59,349 nt of DNA from the NCBI RefSeq assembly GCF_002795425.1, contig NZ_PHHA01000013.1, positions 1 through 59,349 of the forward strand, in the 5' to 3' direction. Of the stretch, positions 19,788 through 30,943 are shown in pieces; the stretch's first letter is position 1; each line of letters starts with the position of its first letter. This DNA is from Conservatibacter flavescens. Lineage in GTDB: Bacteria > Pseudomonadota > Gammaproteobacteria > Enterobacterales > Pasteurellaceae. The notes beneath the pieces were generated by a model. That model saw only the letters and a list, made by a program, of their open reading frames with translations. It did not search any database and was not told the DNA's origin. The position numbers were made by a program, and so were the translations under genes.

Positions 19788-20783
19788 TTATTTTGCTAAA
19801 TGCTCATCTTTTAAAAAACGAACATAGCGCTGTAATTTTAAATTTTTGGCAATCATGAGCCGAATCCGACCGTCAAAAACCAAGACCATCAACAGCACCA
19901 TGCCTGCAACAAAATTGTTCCAATAGGCGGGGACCTTTAATAGCACTAAAATACTGTCGATCTGAATTAAAAAATACGCTCCCAAAATCGCGCCGATTAC
20001 ATTTCCAGCCCCACCAAGTAAACTAATGCCTCCCAGTACACAGGCGGCAATCGCTTTCATTTCTAAACCATTACCTGTCGAATTCGGTACAAAACCGATT
20101 TGTGAACTAAACACAATTCCTGCTAAGGCTGCCATCATACCGTTAATCGCAAAAGCCGAAATCCGTACTAAATTAATGCGTACACCTAACTGTAAAGCGC
20201 CCTGTAAGTTATCGCCTACTGCATAAAAATTTCGCCCAATTTTTAATTTGGTTAATGCAAAATAAGTCACGATAATTAATACAATGACTAAATACCCGAT
20301 GGGTGAAATTGTGAACAACATCGGTTCTGATAAAGTTTTCAAATTTTGTGGTAAGCCTTCAATCCATTTCCCACCGGTAATTAATAACATCAACCCCTTA
20401 TACAAACCCAGCGTTCCCAAAGTCGCAACAATGGCGGGGATTCGCAAAATGGTTACTAACACCCCATTAAACAAACCTGCTAACAGACCGCAACATAGTG
20501 TGATTAAAAAAGCTGAAAACAAAGAAAAACCAAGATTTAACAAGCTACCCGCTACCACTGCACATAAGCCCATAATCGAACCGACGGAAACATCAATATT
20601 ACGTGTTAAAATCACAAAAGTTGCGCCAATCGCCAGTAACATCACAATCTGTGCTGAATTGAAGATCATTGTTAAGGTTTGCCACCCCAAACCAGCACTA
20701 TCTCCAAAACTAAGCAACAAAAATAACAATGCAATGGCAAATAAAATGGTCAATTCACGGTTAGTTTGAATAAATTTCCACAT
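19788..20783 (-). CDS. lsrC: AI-2 ABC transporter permease LsrC
   Basis: This is the partner permease of LsrD. The 331 residues are mainly membrane helices and match E. coli LsrC throughout: [19 protein letters not shown] at the start, [57 protein letters not shown] and [20 protein letters not shown]. The start lies directly behind AGGGGAG. The gene follows lsrA by 11 bases and leads into lsrD. Confidence 0.96.
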   Translation of the reverse strand: MWKFIQTNRELTILFAIALLFLLLSFGDSAGLGWQTLTMIFNSAQIVMLLAIGATFVILTRNIDVSVGSIMGLCAVVAGSLLNLGFSLFSAFLITLCCGLLAGLFNGVLVTILRIPAIVATLGTLGLYKGLMLLITGGKWIEGLPQNLKTLSEPMLFTISPIGYLVIVLIIVTYFALTKLKIGRNFYAVGDNLQGALQLGVRINLVRISAFAINGMMAALAGIVFSSQIGFVPNSTGNGLEMKAIAACVLGGISLLGGAGNVIGAILGAYFLIQIDSILVLLKVPAYWNNFVAGMVLLMVLVFDGRIRLMIAKNLKLQRYVRFLKDEHLAK

Positions 20784-20794
20784 CTCCCCTCTCC

Positions 20795-22312
20795 TTAGTC
20801 ATGCTGGCCTCTAAACGCCATCTGCATAATATTGTTGCTGTTAATTGCACTGCCAATAAGCGACTCTCCCATTTCCCCATCATGCATCACCAATACTCGA
20901 TGAGATATCTGCTCAATTTCTTCTAAGTCAGAAGAAATCAACAATACTGCGACATTTTGTTTAGCTATACTTTTAATTAATTGATAAATATCGGCCCGAG
21001 CCCCGACATCAACACCACGAGTCGGCTCATCCACAATCAACAGCGCAGGATTTGCTTCCAAACATTTAGCGATTAATACTTTCTGTTGATTACCGCCTGA
21101 TAACGTCCGTACCGCTTGTTGTTCATTGCTGAATTTAATACCTATTGCGCGTCGGTAGCGTTCCAAAATGGCACTTTCTTTTGCCTCATTGAGCCAAAAT
21201 CCCATATTGTGATAGGTTAATCCGCAGGTATTCCAAGTGAGAGATGCATCTAAATACAAACCAGAGGCCTGCCGATCTTCCGGTAAATACACAATCCCTT
21301 CTTGTAGACGTTGCTTGACTGATAAAGCATTCACCTCCCGATTATTAAAGAAAATTCGACCGCACTTTTCTCGACGTAAGCCATATAATGTTTCCGCTAA
21401 TTCCGTACGCCCTGCCCCCACTACGCCGGCCAAACCTAAAATCTCACCGGGATAAATAGAAAAATTGATATGCTTAAACCCTTCTCCTGTTAAATTCTCG
21501 ACTGTTAAAATTGGGGTATCTTTTGATTTAATTCTTGGGTGTCCGGGTAATTCAAGCCAAAGCTTCTGAGAATGGGTTAAATCCACTCCTTTGGATTTTG
21601 GTGTAATTGCCGCAATGACTTCATTTTTCTCCAACTCCGCTGTCTTACCACTTAATGCAATATAGCCATCACGCATCACACTTATACGATGGGAGATTTG
21701 CCAAACCTCAGGCAATTTATGGGAAATAAAGACAATCCCGACACCTTTTTCCAATAACGAATGAATTTTTTTAAAAAGATTATCGGTTTCTGCTGGTGTT
21801 AAAGAAGCGGTTGGTTCATCTAAGATCAAAATGGAAGCATTACGCATTAAGCCACGCATAATTTCAACTAATTGCTGATCCGCAACATCTAAAGAACCGG
21901 CTTGAATATCTAAATTCAAATGGGAATTGAGTTCCTGTAAAAGAGCGGTCAGTTTTTGTTCAGAATTTCTTTCCCCTCTTAAACCAAATAAAATATTTTC
22001 CTTTACAGTTAAGTTAGGAAATAACAAAGGCTCCTGTGGAACAAGATAGATCCCCAATTGATGCGCTTTGCTCGGAGAAAGATGGTGTTGAATTTGTCCA
22101 TTAATTGCCAATGTACCTTGATCTTGAGATTGGATCCCCGCGATAATTTTCATCAACGTAGATTTTCCCGCACCATTTCCACCTAACAAGGCATGAACCT
22201 CACTTTCATATAAAGTGAAATCAATCTCTTTTAATACCTCAACACCCGAAAAAGATTTACTGATATTTCGAACGGCTAATAGGCATTTTCTATCTGTCGG
22301 CTGAAATTCCAT
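20795..22312 (-). CDS. lsrA: AI-2 ABC transporter ATPase LsrA
   Basis: LsrA is the double ATPase that powers AI-2 import. Two ABC domains are visible in 505 residues. The first (about 10-240) has GGNGAGKST, the [14 protein letters not shown]-loop and [12 protein letters not shown]. The second (about 265-500) has a degenerate P-loop [25 protein letters not shown] and [17 protein letters not shown]. That mix is normal for sugar-type fused ATPases. It is the first gene of lsrACDBFG and starts opposite lsrR, with two CRP-like sites and a palindrome in the 252-base gap. Confidence 0.96.
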   Translation of the reverse strand: MEFQPTDRKCLLAVRNISKSFSGVEVLKEIDFTLYESEVHALLGGNGAGKSTLMKIIAGIQSQDQGTLAINGQIQHHLSPSKAHQLGIYLVPQEPLLFPNLTVKENILFGLRGERNSEQKLTALLQELNSHLNLDIQAGSLDVADQQLVEIMRGLMRNASILILDEPTASLTPAETDNLFKKIHSLLEKGVGIVFISHKLPEVWQISHRISVMRDGYIALSGKTAELEKNEVIAAITPKSKGVDLTHSQKLWLELPGHPRIKSKDTPILTVENLTGEGFKHINFSIYPGEILGLAGVVGAGRTELAETLYGLRREKCGRIFFNNREVNALSVKQRLQEGIVYLPEDRQASGLYLDASLTWNTCGLTYHNMGFWLNEAKESAILERYRRAIGIKFSNEQQAVRTLSGGNQQKVLIAKCLEANPALLIVDEPTRGVDVGARADIYQLIKSIAKQNVAVLLISSDLEEIEQISHRVLVMHDGEMGESLIGSAINSNNIMQMAFRGQHD

Positions 22313-22394
22313 TCTTTCCCCCTCAAATAATTGAACAAATGAATATTTAGTTAATCATTTTTTCAAAATCCTATATTGAAGAAACAAAAAGATC

Positions 22395-22410
22395 TGTGAT
22401 CAATATCGCA
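22395..22410. promoter_or_regulatory. CRP-like site, lsrA side of the lsr intergenic region
   Basis: TGTGATCAATATCGCA matches the cAMP-CRP consensus TGTGA-N6-TCACA with one change. It lies 83 bases before lsrA. cAMP-CRP control of lsr is established in E. coli and in Aggregatibacter actinomycetemcomitans. Confidence 0.68.
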
Positions 22411-22465
22411 AAAATCATATTTTTCATGAAATTTATGCTAAAATATGACCGAATTTTTATTAAAA

Positions 22466-22481
22466 AGTGATCGAAATCACA
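22466..22481. promoter_or_regulatory. CRP-like site, lsrR side of the lsr intergenic region
   Basis: AGTGATCGAAATCACA matches TGTGA-N6-TCACA except for the first base. It lies 84 bases before lsrR, almost the mirror distance of the other CRP-like site from lsrA, so each promoter may have its own activator site. Confidence 0.68.
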
Positions 22482-22520
22482 AATTTTAAAAATACCAAAA
22501 CGAACAATTGATATTTTATA

Positions 22521-22541
22521 AAAACATATGAATAATGTTTT
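22521..22541. promoter_or_regulatory. Candidate LsrR operator palindrome
   Basis: AAAACAT and ATGTTTT flank a seven-base centre 24 bases before the lsrR start. It is the only near-perfect dyad in the gap apart from the CRP-like sites, so it is a reasonable autoregulatory operator, but I know of no consensus that confirms it. Confidence 0.4.
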
Positions 22542-22564
22542 CATATAGCCATTAGAGAAAAACT

Positions 22565-23533
22565 ATGAACGAAGTTAGCATTGACACTACCGAAATATCC
22601 GCCTCTTGTTTAAGTGAAGAGGAACTTTTAGCGCGTATTGCCTGGTTTTACTATCACGACAACCTCACTCAAGGTGAAATCGGTGAAAAACTTGGCATTC
22701 CAAGATTGAAAGTTTCCCGCTTATTAGAAAAAGGCAGACAAGTGGGCATTATTAAAGTACAGATAAATTCTCGCTTTAAAGGTTGCTTAGAACTTGAACA
22801 AGCATTACAGCAGCGCTTTCATTTGAAACATATTCGTGTACTACCCACTTTAGAGAAACATGAGGTTAATACACGTCTTGGTGTGGGTGCTGCGCAAATG
22901 TTAATGTCACTGCTTAAACCTCGTCAATTACTCGCAATTGGTTTCGGTGAAACCATTATGCAGACAATAAAAAACAGCAATGACTTTATTACGCGTAATG
23001 AAATTAAGCTAATTACCTTGTCTGGTGGAGTGGGTCCTTATATGAAAGGAATCGGGCAGCTTGACGGCTCTTGCTCAATAAGCATTATTCCAGCCCCTCT
23101 TAAAGCCTCTTCAGCAGAAGCCGCCAATCTTTTCAAAAAAGAAGCAAGTGTGCGAGATATTATGTTGACTGCCTGTAGTGCAGATGTCGCCATTGTCGGG
23201 ATTGGCGCGACACAACAGCGAGGACAAGCAACTTTACTTCGCACAGGCTATATCACTGAAGAAAAACAACAAATCATTCGTCAACAAGGCGCAGTAGGCG
23301 ATATTTTAGGTTATTTCATGCAAAAAGACGGGACCATTCAACCAAATATGACTCTGCATGAGGAATTAATCAGTGTACAACTGGACGATTTGATCAAAAT
23401 TCCTCATGTGATTGGGGTTGCTGGTGGAGAAGACAAAGTAGAAGCCATTTTAAGTGCGCTGCACGGTAAATACATTAATTCATTGGTAACGGAAGAAAAA
23501 ACAGCACGGATGATGTTGGCGCAATTGGTGTAA
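22565..23533 (+). CDS. lsrR: AI-2-responsive transcriptional repressor LsrR (SorC family)
   Basis: LsrR represses lsr genes until phospho-AI-2 is bound. The N-terminal helix-turn-helix is visible at about 20-60 ([20 protein letters not shown] then [18 protein letters not shown]). The C-terminal sugar-phosphate-binding domain carries [37 protein letters not shown] and [16 protein letters not shown], with [20 protein letters not shown] near the end. The 322 residues match E. coli LsrR (317). It forms an operon with lsrK (32 bases apart) and diverges from lsrA. Confidence 0.96.
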   Translation: MNEVSIDTTEISASCLSEEELLARIAWFYYHDNLTQGEIGEKLGIPRLKVSRLLEKGRQVGIIKVQINSRFKGCLELEQALQQRFHLKHIRVLPTLEKHEVNTRLGVGAAQMLMSLLKPRQLLAIGFGETIMQTIKNSNDFITRNEIKLITLSGGVGPYMKGIGQLDGSCSISIIPAPLKASSAEAANLFKKEASVRDIMLTACSADVAIVGIGATQQRGQATLLRTGYITEEKQQIIRQQGAVGDILGYFMQKDGTIQPNMTLHEELISVQLDDLIKIPHVIGVAGGEDKVEAILSALHGKYINSLVTEEKTARMMLAQLV

Positions 23534-23565
23534 AGCTGTTGTTTTCTTCCTTTAAGGAGGAAATA

Positions 23566-25137
23566 ATGAGTAACACAAGCTATTTAATGGCATTAGATGC
23601 AGGAACCGGAAGTATCAGAGCGGTTATTTTTGATACAGAAGGAAATCAAATTGCGACAGCACAAAAGGAGTGGACACATTTATCTGATCCCGATATTCCC
23701 GGCTCGATGGAGTTCGATCTAGATACGAATTGGCAGCTTACCTGCGATTGTATTCGACAATCACTGTCCAATGCTCAAATTCAATCTGAACACATTGCCG
23801 CAGTTTCGACCTGCTCCATGCGGGAAGGTATCGTGCTATATGATGAACATAAAACCCCCATCTGGGCTTGTGGCAATGTAGATGCTCGCGCCACTCGGGA
23901 AGTTAATGAATTAAAAGCACTTTATGATCATAGCTTTGAAGAAAAACTCTATCAGATTTCCGGCCAAACTTTAGCCCTCAGCGCCGTACCAAGATTATTG
24001 TGGCTGGCACATCATCGTAGTGACATTTATCACAAAACCAGCGCGATAACAATGATCAGTGATTGGCTCGGTTTTATGTTAAGCGGTGAATTAGCCGTTG
24101 ACCCCTCTAATGCCGGCACAACAGGCATGCTCAATTTAACCACTCGGCAATGGCAACCAGAATTACTGGATATGGCCGGTTTAAATTCGTGCATTCTCCC
24201 ACCAGTAAAAGAAACGGGGACCATTTTAGGTGCTGTCACGAAAGATGTCGCACAATATACGGGCTTAAAAACCGGCACTCCTGTTGTTGTCGGCGGCGGA
24301 GATGTGCAACTTGGCTGTCTCGGCTTAGGCATTGTTGCGCCTTCTCAAGGAGCTGTCATCGGAGGCACATTTTGGCAACAAGTCGTCAACCTACCACAGC
24401 CTGTTACCGATCCCCATATGAATGTCAGAATCAACCCGCACGTTATTGCCAATCTTGTGCAAGCAGAGTCTATCAGCTTTTTCACGGGGTTAACTATGCG
24501 CTGGTTTAGAGATGCCTTTTGTGAAGAAGAAAAAATACTGGCAGAACGATTAGGCGTTGATACCTATTCATTACTAGAACAAATGGCTGAAAAAGTGCCT
24601 GTCGGTTCAAACGATATTATCCCAATTTTCTCCGATGCCATGCACTTTAAATCTTGGTATCATGCCGCGCCCTCTTTTATAAACCTTTCTATAGACCCAC
24701 AAAAATGCAACAAAGCCACGTTATTCCGCGCACTACAGGAAAACGCCGCCATCGTCTCTGCGTGTAATCTTGAACAAGTGGAAAAATTTGCCAACCTCAA
24801 ACTGGATACTATCGTATTCGCTGGTGGGGGTTCAAAAGGAAAATTATGGAGCCAGATCCTTGCTGATGTGACGGGGTTAACCGTAAAAATTCCTGTCGTC
24901 AAAGAAGCAACCGCGCTAGGCTGTGCTATTGCTGCGGGGGTAGGAGTTGGGATTTATCCTTCATTAGTCGAGGCCAGCAAAAAATTAATAAAATTTGACC
25001 GCACTTATGAACCTAATGCAGAAAATCATAAGCGCTATCAAATCCATAAAGCCAAATGGCTTGATGTTTATCGCAAACAACTGCAATTAGTGGATAACGG
25101 GCTAACCACTTCATTGTGGAAAGCGCCGGGTTTATAG
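23566..25137 (+). CDS. lsrK: Autoinducer-2 kinase LsrK (FGGY family)
   Basis: LsrK phosphorylates imported AI-2 with ATP, trapping it in the cell and making the inducer of LsrR. From the ATG at 23566 (after AAGGAGG) the protein has 523 residues with FGGY-kinase features: [20 protein letters not shown] at the start (phosphate 1 loop), an [12 protein letters not shown] segment with the catalytic-domain aspartate, [19 protein letters not shown] near 245, and [20 protein letters not shown] near 418 (ATP site). A longer frame from a TTG at 23539 would span the ribosome site and is unlikely. A hairpin follows at 25146. Confidence 0.95.
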   Translation: MSNTSYLMALDAGTGSIRAVIFDTEGNQIATAQKEWTHLSDPDIPGSMEFDLDTNWQLTCDCIRQSLSNAQIQSEHIAAVSTCSMREGIVLYDEHKTPIWACGNVDARATREVNELKALYDHSFEEKLYQISGQTLALSAVPRLLWLAHHRSDIYHKTSAITMISDWLGFMLSGELAVDPSNAGTTGMLNLTTRQWQPELLDMAGLNSCILPPVKETGTILGAVTKDVAQYTGLKTGTPVVVGGGDVQLGCLGLGIVAPSQGAVIGGTFWQQVVNLPQPVTDPHMNVRINPHVIANLVQAESISFFTGLTMRWFRDAFCEEEKILAERLGVDTYSLLEQMAEKVPVGSNDIIPIFSDAMHFKSWYHAAPSFINLSIDPQKCNKATLFRALQENAAIVSACNLEQVEKFANLKLDTIVFAGGGSKGKLWSQILADVTGLTVKIPVVKEATALGCAIAAGVGVGIYPSLVEASKKLIKFDRTYEPNAENHKRYQIHKAKWLDVYRKQLQLVDNGLTTSLWKAPGL

Positions 25138-25145
25138 CCCCATAT

Positions 25146-25173
25146 AGTAGGGATAACCTCCCCGGTCCCTACT
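25146..25173 (+). terminator. Hairpin after lsrK
   Basis: AGTAGGGA and TCCCTACT pair around TAACCTCCCCGG nine bases after the lsrK stop. The tract that follows is CTATAATTCTC, so U-richness is weak. Confidence 0.5.
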
Positions 25174-25189
25174 CTATAATTCTCTCTAA

Positions 25190-25233
25190 CACCCGAATAG
25201 ATTTATGCTACAATGCGTTTTTTAATTCGGGTG
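25190..25233 (+). promoter_or_regulatory. tgt promoter enclosed by a 9-base inverted repeat
   Basis: An extended -10 (TGC then TACAAT, 25206-25214) lies 64 bases before tgt. It is bracketed by perfect arms CACCCGAAT (25190-25198) and ATTCGGGTG (25225-25233), 26 bases apart. The repeat could be an operator or a hairpin at the start of the mRNA. Confidence 0.5.
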
Positions 25234-25277
25234 AGCCCGATAATCTCCGAACTGTTTCTTCGTAGATAGAGGATTAA

Positions 25278-26432
<1,155 letters not shown>

Positions 26433-26434
26433 TT

Positions 26435-26947
26435 ATGCAAATTTTAGAACCACAACAATTTGCCAGCTGGGCAGAACCTATTGAGATGCTTTATGCTTGT
26501 CACAGCAAAGTTAAGCGTTTTTGCCGACAATTACAGATTTTACCTGATTATTTGGCCAAAAATGGGGTAAATCAGGCGGTGAAAAATGATGTGCAACAAA
26601 TCTTAAATTATTTCACCATTTCCGCCCCGTTACACCACGATGATGAGGAAAAAGATTTCTTTCCAGCTGTGGTGAAGCAATATCCACAAGCCCAAGCAGA
26701 TATTGATGAGTTAGAAAAACAGCATGTTATTTTGCATGAAAATTGGGCGAATTTATCGGTACAGTTGCAAGCTTTGTTAAATAATGAACAAGACAGTATT
26801 TCTCAAGAGCTTATTGATAAATTTGTGGCTGGCTATGATGTACATATTGCTATTGAGGAACCGTTGTTTGAGCTGGGGAAAAAATACTTATCTGAACCTG
26901 AACTCAATACAATGGGGAAAATTATGGCAAATCGTCGTCAGGTTTAA
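26435..26947 (+). CDS. Hemerythrin-like (HHE) domain protein
   Basis: This 170-residue protein is predicted to be a four-helix bundle with an iron-binding histidine/acid pattern: SKVKRFCRQL, then LHHDDEEKDFF near 67, LEKQHVILHENW near 98, and the closing YDVHIAIEEPLFELG near 140. HHE proteins bind a di-iron centre and sense or buffer oxygen, NO or iron; the specific role here cannot be read. It begins two bases after the tgt stop, so it is translated from the same mRNA, and the TusA-like gene follows six bases after it. Confidence 0.82.
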   Translation: MQILEPQQFASWAEPIEMLYACHSKVKRFCRQLQILPDYLAKNGVNQAVKNDVQQILNYFTISAPLHHDDEEKDFFPAVVKQYPQAQADIDELEKQHVILHENWANLSVQLQALLNNEQDSISQELIDKFVAGYDVHIAIEEPLFELGKKYLSEPELNTMGKIMANRRQV

Positions 26948-26953
26948 TTTTTA

Positions 26954-27163
26954 ATGCGCTATCAATTAGATACGCAGCAATACCGTTGCCCTATCCCTCT
27001 ATTGATGACGAAAAAAGCAATATTGGGATTAAATAAAGGTGATGTGCTTGAAGTCAATTTAAATACAGAAAGTGCGGTGGAAGATTTTGTACTTTTATGC
27101 AAAACACTACACTGCTCTATTCAAGTTGATCCGACAAGGTTAAGGTTGACTATTTGCAAATAG
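26954..27163 (+). CDS. TusA/SirA-like sulfur-carrier protein
   Basis: The 69-residue protein has the family's CPxP signature in YRCPIPLLMTKKAILGL (Cys 13 as the likely persulfide carrier) followed by a GDVLEVNLNTESAVEDF strand-helix unit. TusA-like proteins relay sulfur, for example to tRNA thiolation or molybdopterin synthesis. It is shorter than E. coli TusA (81 residues) and lies in a tgt-led operon, so it may be a YeeD/YedF-type paralog and not TusA itself. Confidence 0.85.
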   Translation: MRYQLDTQQYRCPIPLLMTKKAILGLNKGDVLEVNLNTESAVEDFVLLCKTLHCSIQVDPTRLRLTICK

Positions 27164-27297
27164 AATAAAAACATTGCAAATATTGACCGCTCTTTGCAAG
27201 ATCATTTTCACATTAAGGGAATTTTATGGTATTTTTATGCAGCGAATTTTTTCGTTCAATTTATTGATTAAACTTTAGATAATTAAAAGGAAAAAAT

Positions 27298-27594
27298 ATG
27301 GAACAACAAGGCGGCGGCATGCAAATGATCTTTATTTTGGTCATCTTTGCGCTTATTTTCTATTTTATGATTTATCGTCCACAAGCAAAACGCAATAAAC
27401 AACATCGTGAACTGATGGCGTCACTTGGTAAAGGCGAAGAAGTCTTAACCTCTGGCGGTTTAATCGGCAAAATCACAAAAGTATCCGCTGACAGCGATTC
27501 TGTTGTGATTGCATTAAACGAAACAACTGAAATCACAATTAGAAAAGATTTTATTGTGGCTGTATTACCAAAAGGCTCAATTAAATCTCTTTAA
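27298..27594 (+). CDS. yajC: Preprotein translocase accessory subunit YajC
   Basis: YajC is a small inner-membrane protein that associates with SecDF. The 98 residues start with a glycine-rich tail and one membrane helix (MIFILVIFALIFYFMIYRPQ) followed by the family motif QAKRNKQHRELMASLGKGEEVLTSGGLIGKI, with no more than the expected cytoplasmic domain after it. It precedes secD by 29 bases. Upstream, 27164-27297 is a 134-base gap that probably holds its promoter; TTGCAAA/TTTGCAA arms occur there near 27175 and 27194. Confidence 0.95.
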   Translation: MEQQGGGMQMIFILVIFALIFYFMIYRPQAKRNKQHRELMASLGKGEEVLTSGGLIGKITKVSADSDSVVIALNETTEITIRKDFIVAVLPKGSIKSL

Positions 27595-27623
27595 TTTAAA
27601 CCTCCTTTCCGCAAGGGAAATCT

Positions 27624-29471
27624 ATGTTAAATCGTTACCCTTTATGGAAGAATCTAATGGTGATCTTTGTGGTCGCCATTGGTGCTTTATATGCGCTTCC
27701 AAATCTTTACGGTGAAGATCCTGCCGTACAAATTTCCGGAACTCGTGGGCAATCGGCCGACGAAACGACCTTAAGTCAAGTCCAACAAGTCTTGACTGAA
27801 AATCAACTTTCGGTGAAATCCATAACACTCGAGGAAGGCTCTATTTTAGCGCGCTTCCCGAATACCGATATTCAACTTTTAGCCAAAGATAAAATTGCTG
27901 AAAAATTAGGAAATAATCATTCAGTCGCTTTAAACTTGGCGCCAGCTACGCCAAATTGGTTAAGATCAATTGGTGCTAACCCAATGAAATGGGGATTGGA
28001 TCTACGTGGTGGTGTACGTTTCTTGATGGAAATTGATATGAACACTGCGTTAACCAAACAACAAGAGCAATTACAAGACAATCTTCGCACAGAATTACGC
28101 CAAGAAAAATATCAGTATACGGGAATCCGTAGCGGTGAGAATTTTAGCACAATTGTTACCTTAGCTAATCCAACCCAAGCCCAAGATGTACAACGTTTTT
28201 TACGTCGTCAACACAGTAATTTGGATATACGTATATTGCCAGACAATAGCCTGCAACTTTCTCTTTCAGAAAATGCGTTGGCAACCGCTCGCGATAATGC
28301 GGTAGAACAAAACATTTCCATTTTACGTAAACGTGTTGAAGAACTCGGTGTGGCAGAACCTGTTATTCAACGTCAAGGCGCTGAACGTATCGTTGTAGAA
28401 TTGCCTGGTGTACAAGACACCGCGCGCGCAAAAGAAATTTTAGGTGCAACGGCCACCCTTGAATTTCGTATGGTGAATCAAAATGCCAATGTTGATGCTG
28501 CTGCTCGTGGCCTAGTCTCTGCTGACTCTGAAGTCAAATATACGCGTGATGGATCGCCTGTTGTATTGTTTAAACGCGCAATTTTAGGCGGTGAACACAT
28601 TACAGATGCGAATTCTAGCAATGATGAATATGGACGCCCACAGGTTAACATCTCTCTTGATAGCGATGGTGGAACATTGATGTCCAATGCCACTAAATCC
28701 GCAATTGGTAAGCCAATGGCAACTTTATATAGCGAATATAAAGACAGTGGCAGAAAAGACGAAAATGGAAAATCAATTCTTGAAAAACATGAAGAAGTGA
28801 TTAACGTTGCAACTATCCAAGCCCGTCTAGGTAATAGTTTCCGTATTACGGGTATTGATAGTTCTGCTGAAGCGCAAAATCTCGCAGTATTACTACGTTC
28901 TGGCGCATTAATTGCTCCAATTCAAATTGTTGAAGAACGTACCGTTGGACCATCTTTAGGTGCACAAAACGTTGAACAAGGTATTCAAGCCGGCCTATGG
29001 GGGCTACTGATCACCGTCATCTTTGTTGGGCTTTATTACCGTAAATTTGGCTTAATTGCTGATATTGCCTTAGTAGCTAATATGGTACTCCTCATTGGAT
29101 TGATGTCCATGTTACCTGGCGCAACCTTAACAATGCCAGGTATTGCAGGGATTGTTTTATCTGTGGGAATGTCTATTGATGCAAACGTACTCATATTTGA
29201 GCGCATTAAAGAAGAAATTCGTAATGGTCGCCCTATCCAACAAGCGATCAACGAAGGTTATAACGGTGCATTTACCAGTATCTTTGACTCTAATTTAACC
29301 ACCATTTTAACTGCGATTATTTTATATTCTGTTGGTTCAGGCCCAGTAAAAGGTTTTGCTATCACACTTTCTTTAGGTGTTGCTATCTCTATGTTTACCG
29401 CTATTACTGGCACACGAGCAATCGTAAACTTCCTTTACGGTGGCAAACGTTTAACCAAATTATCCATTTAG
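27624..29471 (+). CDS. secD: Protein translocase subunit SecD
   Basis: SecD with SecF uses the proton motive force to pull proteins through SecYEG. At 615 residues it is the normal family length. The first membrane helix is at about 10-27 ([16 protein letters not shown]). The periplasmic P1 region begins [14 protein letters not shown]-like (here [17 protein letters not shown] near 121). The RND-type membrane half contains [26 protein letters not shown] near 510, with the proton-relay Asp, and [15 protein letters not shown]. It leads directly into secF, 15 bases on. Confidence 0.98.
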   Translation: MLNRYPLWKNLMVIFVVAIGALYALPNLYGEDPAVQISGTRGQSADETTLSQVQQVLTENQLSVKSITLEEGSILARFPNTDIQLLAKDKIAEKLGNNHSVALNLAPATPNWLRSIGANPMKWGLDLRGGVRFLMEIDMNTALTKQQEQLQDNLRTELRQEKYQYTGIRSGENFSTIVTLANPTQAQDVQRFLRRQHSNLDIRILPDNSLQLSLSENALATARDNAVEQNISILRKRVEELGVAEPVIQRQGAERIVVELPGVQDTARAKEILGATATLEFRMVNQNANVDAAARGLVSADSEVKYTRDGSPVVLFKRAILGGEHITDANSSNDEYGRPQVNISLDSDGGTLMSNATKSAIGKPMATLYSEYKDSGRKDENGKSILEKHEEVINVATIQARLGNSFRITGIDSSAEAQNLAVLLRSGALIAPIQIVEERTVGPSLGAQNVEQGIQAGLWGLLITVIFVGLYYRKFGLIADIALVANMVLLIGLMSMLPGATLTMPGIAGIVLSVGMSIDANVLIFERIKEEIRNGRPIQQAINEGYNGAFTSIFDSNLTTILTAIILYSVGSGPVKGFAITLSLGVAISMFTAITGTRAIVNFLYGGKRLTKLSI

Positions 29472-29486
29472 CGTAAGGACAAGATT

Positions 29487-30458
29487 GTGAGTTTATTAAC
29501 TGAGAACAATGAGCCAATCAAAGAAATCCAAGGGATTAAACTTCGCTATGGCTTAATGAATTTTATGAAATACCGCATATGGGGTTATTTGGTATCCCTG
29601 GTATTTGTTGTTATATCAATCTTTTTTGTTGTGACTAAAGGGTTTAACTGGGGATTAGATTTTACGGGGGGAACTGTTATTGATTTAACTTTCTCTCAGC
29701 CGGCTAATCTTGATGAAATACGTGCGACCTTAAATAATAACAACATTACAAGCGCTACCGTACAAACATCAGGTAGCGTTCGAGATATCATGATACGTTT
29801 ACCCGCGTCTATCAATGATCCGAATATTGGTACAACAATTAAAAATATGATGACGACACTCGATCCTGAAACAACCGTAAACAGCATTGATTTCGTCGGA
29901 CCAAATGTGGGAGAAGAACTGACACAGTCAGCCATTTATGCGACATTGGCAACACTGGGAATGTTATTAATCTATATAGGCTCACGTTTTGAATGGCGTC
30001 TAGCCTTAGGGGCTATTGTGTCCCTCGCCCATGATGTGATCGTCACCTTAGGTTTCTTTGCGTTTCTGCAAATTGAGGTGGATTTAACCTTTGTGGCTGC
30101 AATATTATCTGTAGTAGGCTACTCATTAAATGACAGTATCGTGGTATTTGACCGCGTACGGGAAAACCTGCGTAAGATTCGCCGTATTGAAGTATTTGAT
30201 ATTATTAATATTTCATTAACACAAACATTATCTCGTACCTTAATGACATCCATCACGACGATTTTTGTCGTCGTTGCCTTACTTGTATTCGGTGGTCCAA
30301 GTATTCATAGCTTTTCTCTTGCGCTATTGATTGGTATTGGATTTGGTACTTACTCTTCAATCTTTGTTGCCATTGCTTTTGCTTATGATGTAGGCTTAAA
30401 ACGTGAACATATGATTGTACAAAAGAATACAGACGAAGACATCGACGATCTACCATAA
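29487..30458 (+). CDS. secF: Protein translocase subunit SecF
   Basis: SecF completes the SecDF membrane motor. The 323-residue protein begins with a GTG start (after GTAAGGACAAGATT), has its first helix near 31-50, the periplasmic FNWGLDFTGGTVIDLTFSQP region, and the membrane half with ILSVVGYSLNDSIVVFDRVREN and the LSRTLMTSITTIFVVVALLVFGG segment. It closes the operon; a strong bidirectional terminator follows at 30503. Confidence 0.98.
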   Translation: MSLLTENNEPIKEIQGIKLRYGLMNFMKYRIWGYLVSLVFVVISIFFVVTKGFNWGLDFTGGTVIDLTFSQPANLDEIRATLNNNNITSATVQTSGSVRDIMIRLPASINDPNIGTTIKNMMTTLDPETTVNSIDFVGPNVGEELTQSAIYATLATLGMLLIYIGSRFEWRLALGAIVSLAHDVIVTLGFFAFLQIEVDLTFVAAILSVVGYSLNDSIVVFDRVRENLRKIRRIEVFDIINISLTQTLSRTLMTSITTIFVVVALLVFGGPSIHSFSLALLIGIGFGTYSSIFVAIAFAYDVGLKREHMIVQKNTDEDIDDLP

Positions 30459-30502
30459 TACAAGTTATTTTATATTAAGGTTTAATAACTTTTACTCATC
30501 AT

Positions 30503-30533
30503 AGGGACAAATAAAAATTTGTCCCTCTCTTTT
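30503..30533. terminator. Bidirectional terminator between secF and dhaM
   Basis: AGGGACAAAT and ATTTGTCCCT form a perfect ten-base stem with an AAAA loop, followed by CTCTTTT on the plus strand and preceded by an A/T-rich tract. It separates the convergent secDF and dhaKLM operons. Confidence 0.85.
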
Positions 30534-30547
30534 ATTAAATGGTAACT

Positions 30548-30943
30548 TTAACCTTTTAGGGAATAAGCTAAATCAGCTTCCGCAAGCACGCCTTCAAGAC
30601 TATCCCCTCCTGAGGCCGCAACGACAGCCCCAATAGTGCCTTCAACTAATGGCGCTCGACTAATCCTAACTCGCTCACTAATAGCAGGATCTAATAATTC
30701 TAACGCGGTTTCCGCACTTAAAATTGCACTTCCCAAATCAACCATTACCACTACGCCATCTGGACTATATACTTCCTCAATAGCCGCCATGATTTTTGCT
30801 GCATCAGTGCCAATCGGATTATCCGGATCATCTATTCCCGCCGCTAATGCAATTTGACAATCGTCACTTTTCATTTGTGAGGCCAATTCCATTAACCCTT
30901 GTGCGAGTCTTTTACTATGAGACACAATGACAATATTAACCAT
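30548..30943 (-). CDS. dhaM: PTS-dependent dihydroxyacetone kinase, phosphotransferase subunit DhaM
   Basis: DhaM passes phosphate from the PTS to the ADP bound on DhaL. The 131 residues form a single EIIA(Man)-like domain, with His9 in VNIVIVSHSKRLAQG as the likely phosphorylated residue and an MVDLGSAILSAETALELL helix around 70. E. coli DhaM has additional HPr- and EI-like domains that are absent here, so phosphate must come from the general HPr. The ATG follows directly on the dhaL stop (TAGATG), so the two are translationally linked. Confidence 0.93.
   Translation of the reverse strand: MVNIVIVSHSKRLAQGLMELASQMKSDDCQIALAAGIDDPDNPIGTDAAKIMAAIEEVYSPDGVVVMVDLGSAILSAETALELLDPAISERVRISRAPLVEGTIGAVVAASGGDSLEGVLAEADLAYSLKG

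Noticed and set aside
20284-20769. 161-codon plus-strand frame opposite lsrC
   Set aside because: It lies entirely within lsrC, which matches its family end to end; a shadow frame.
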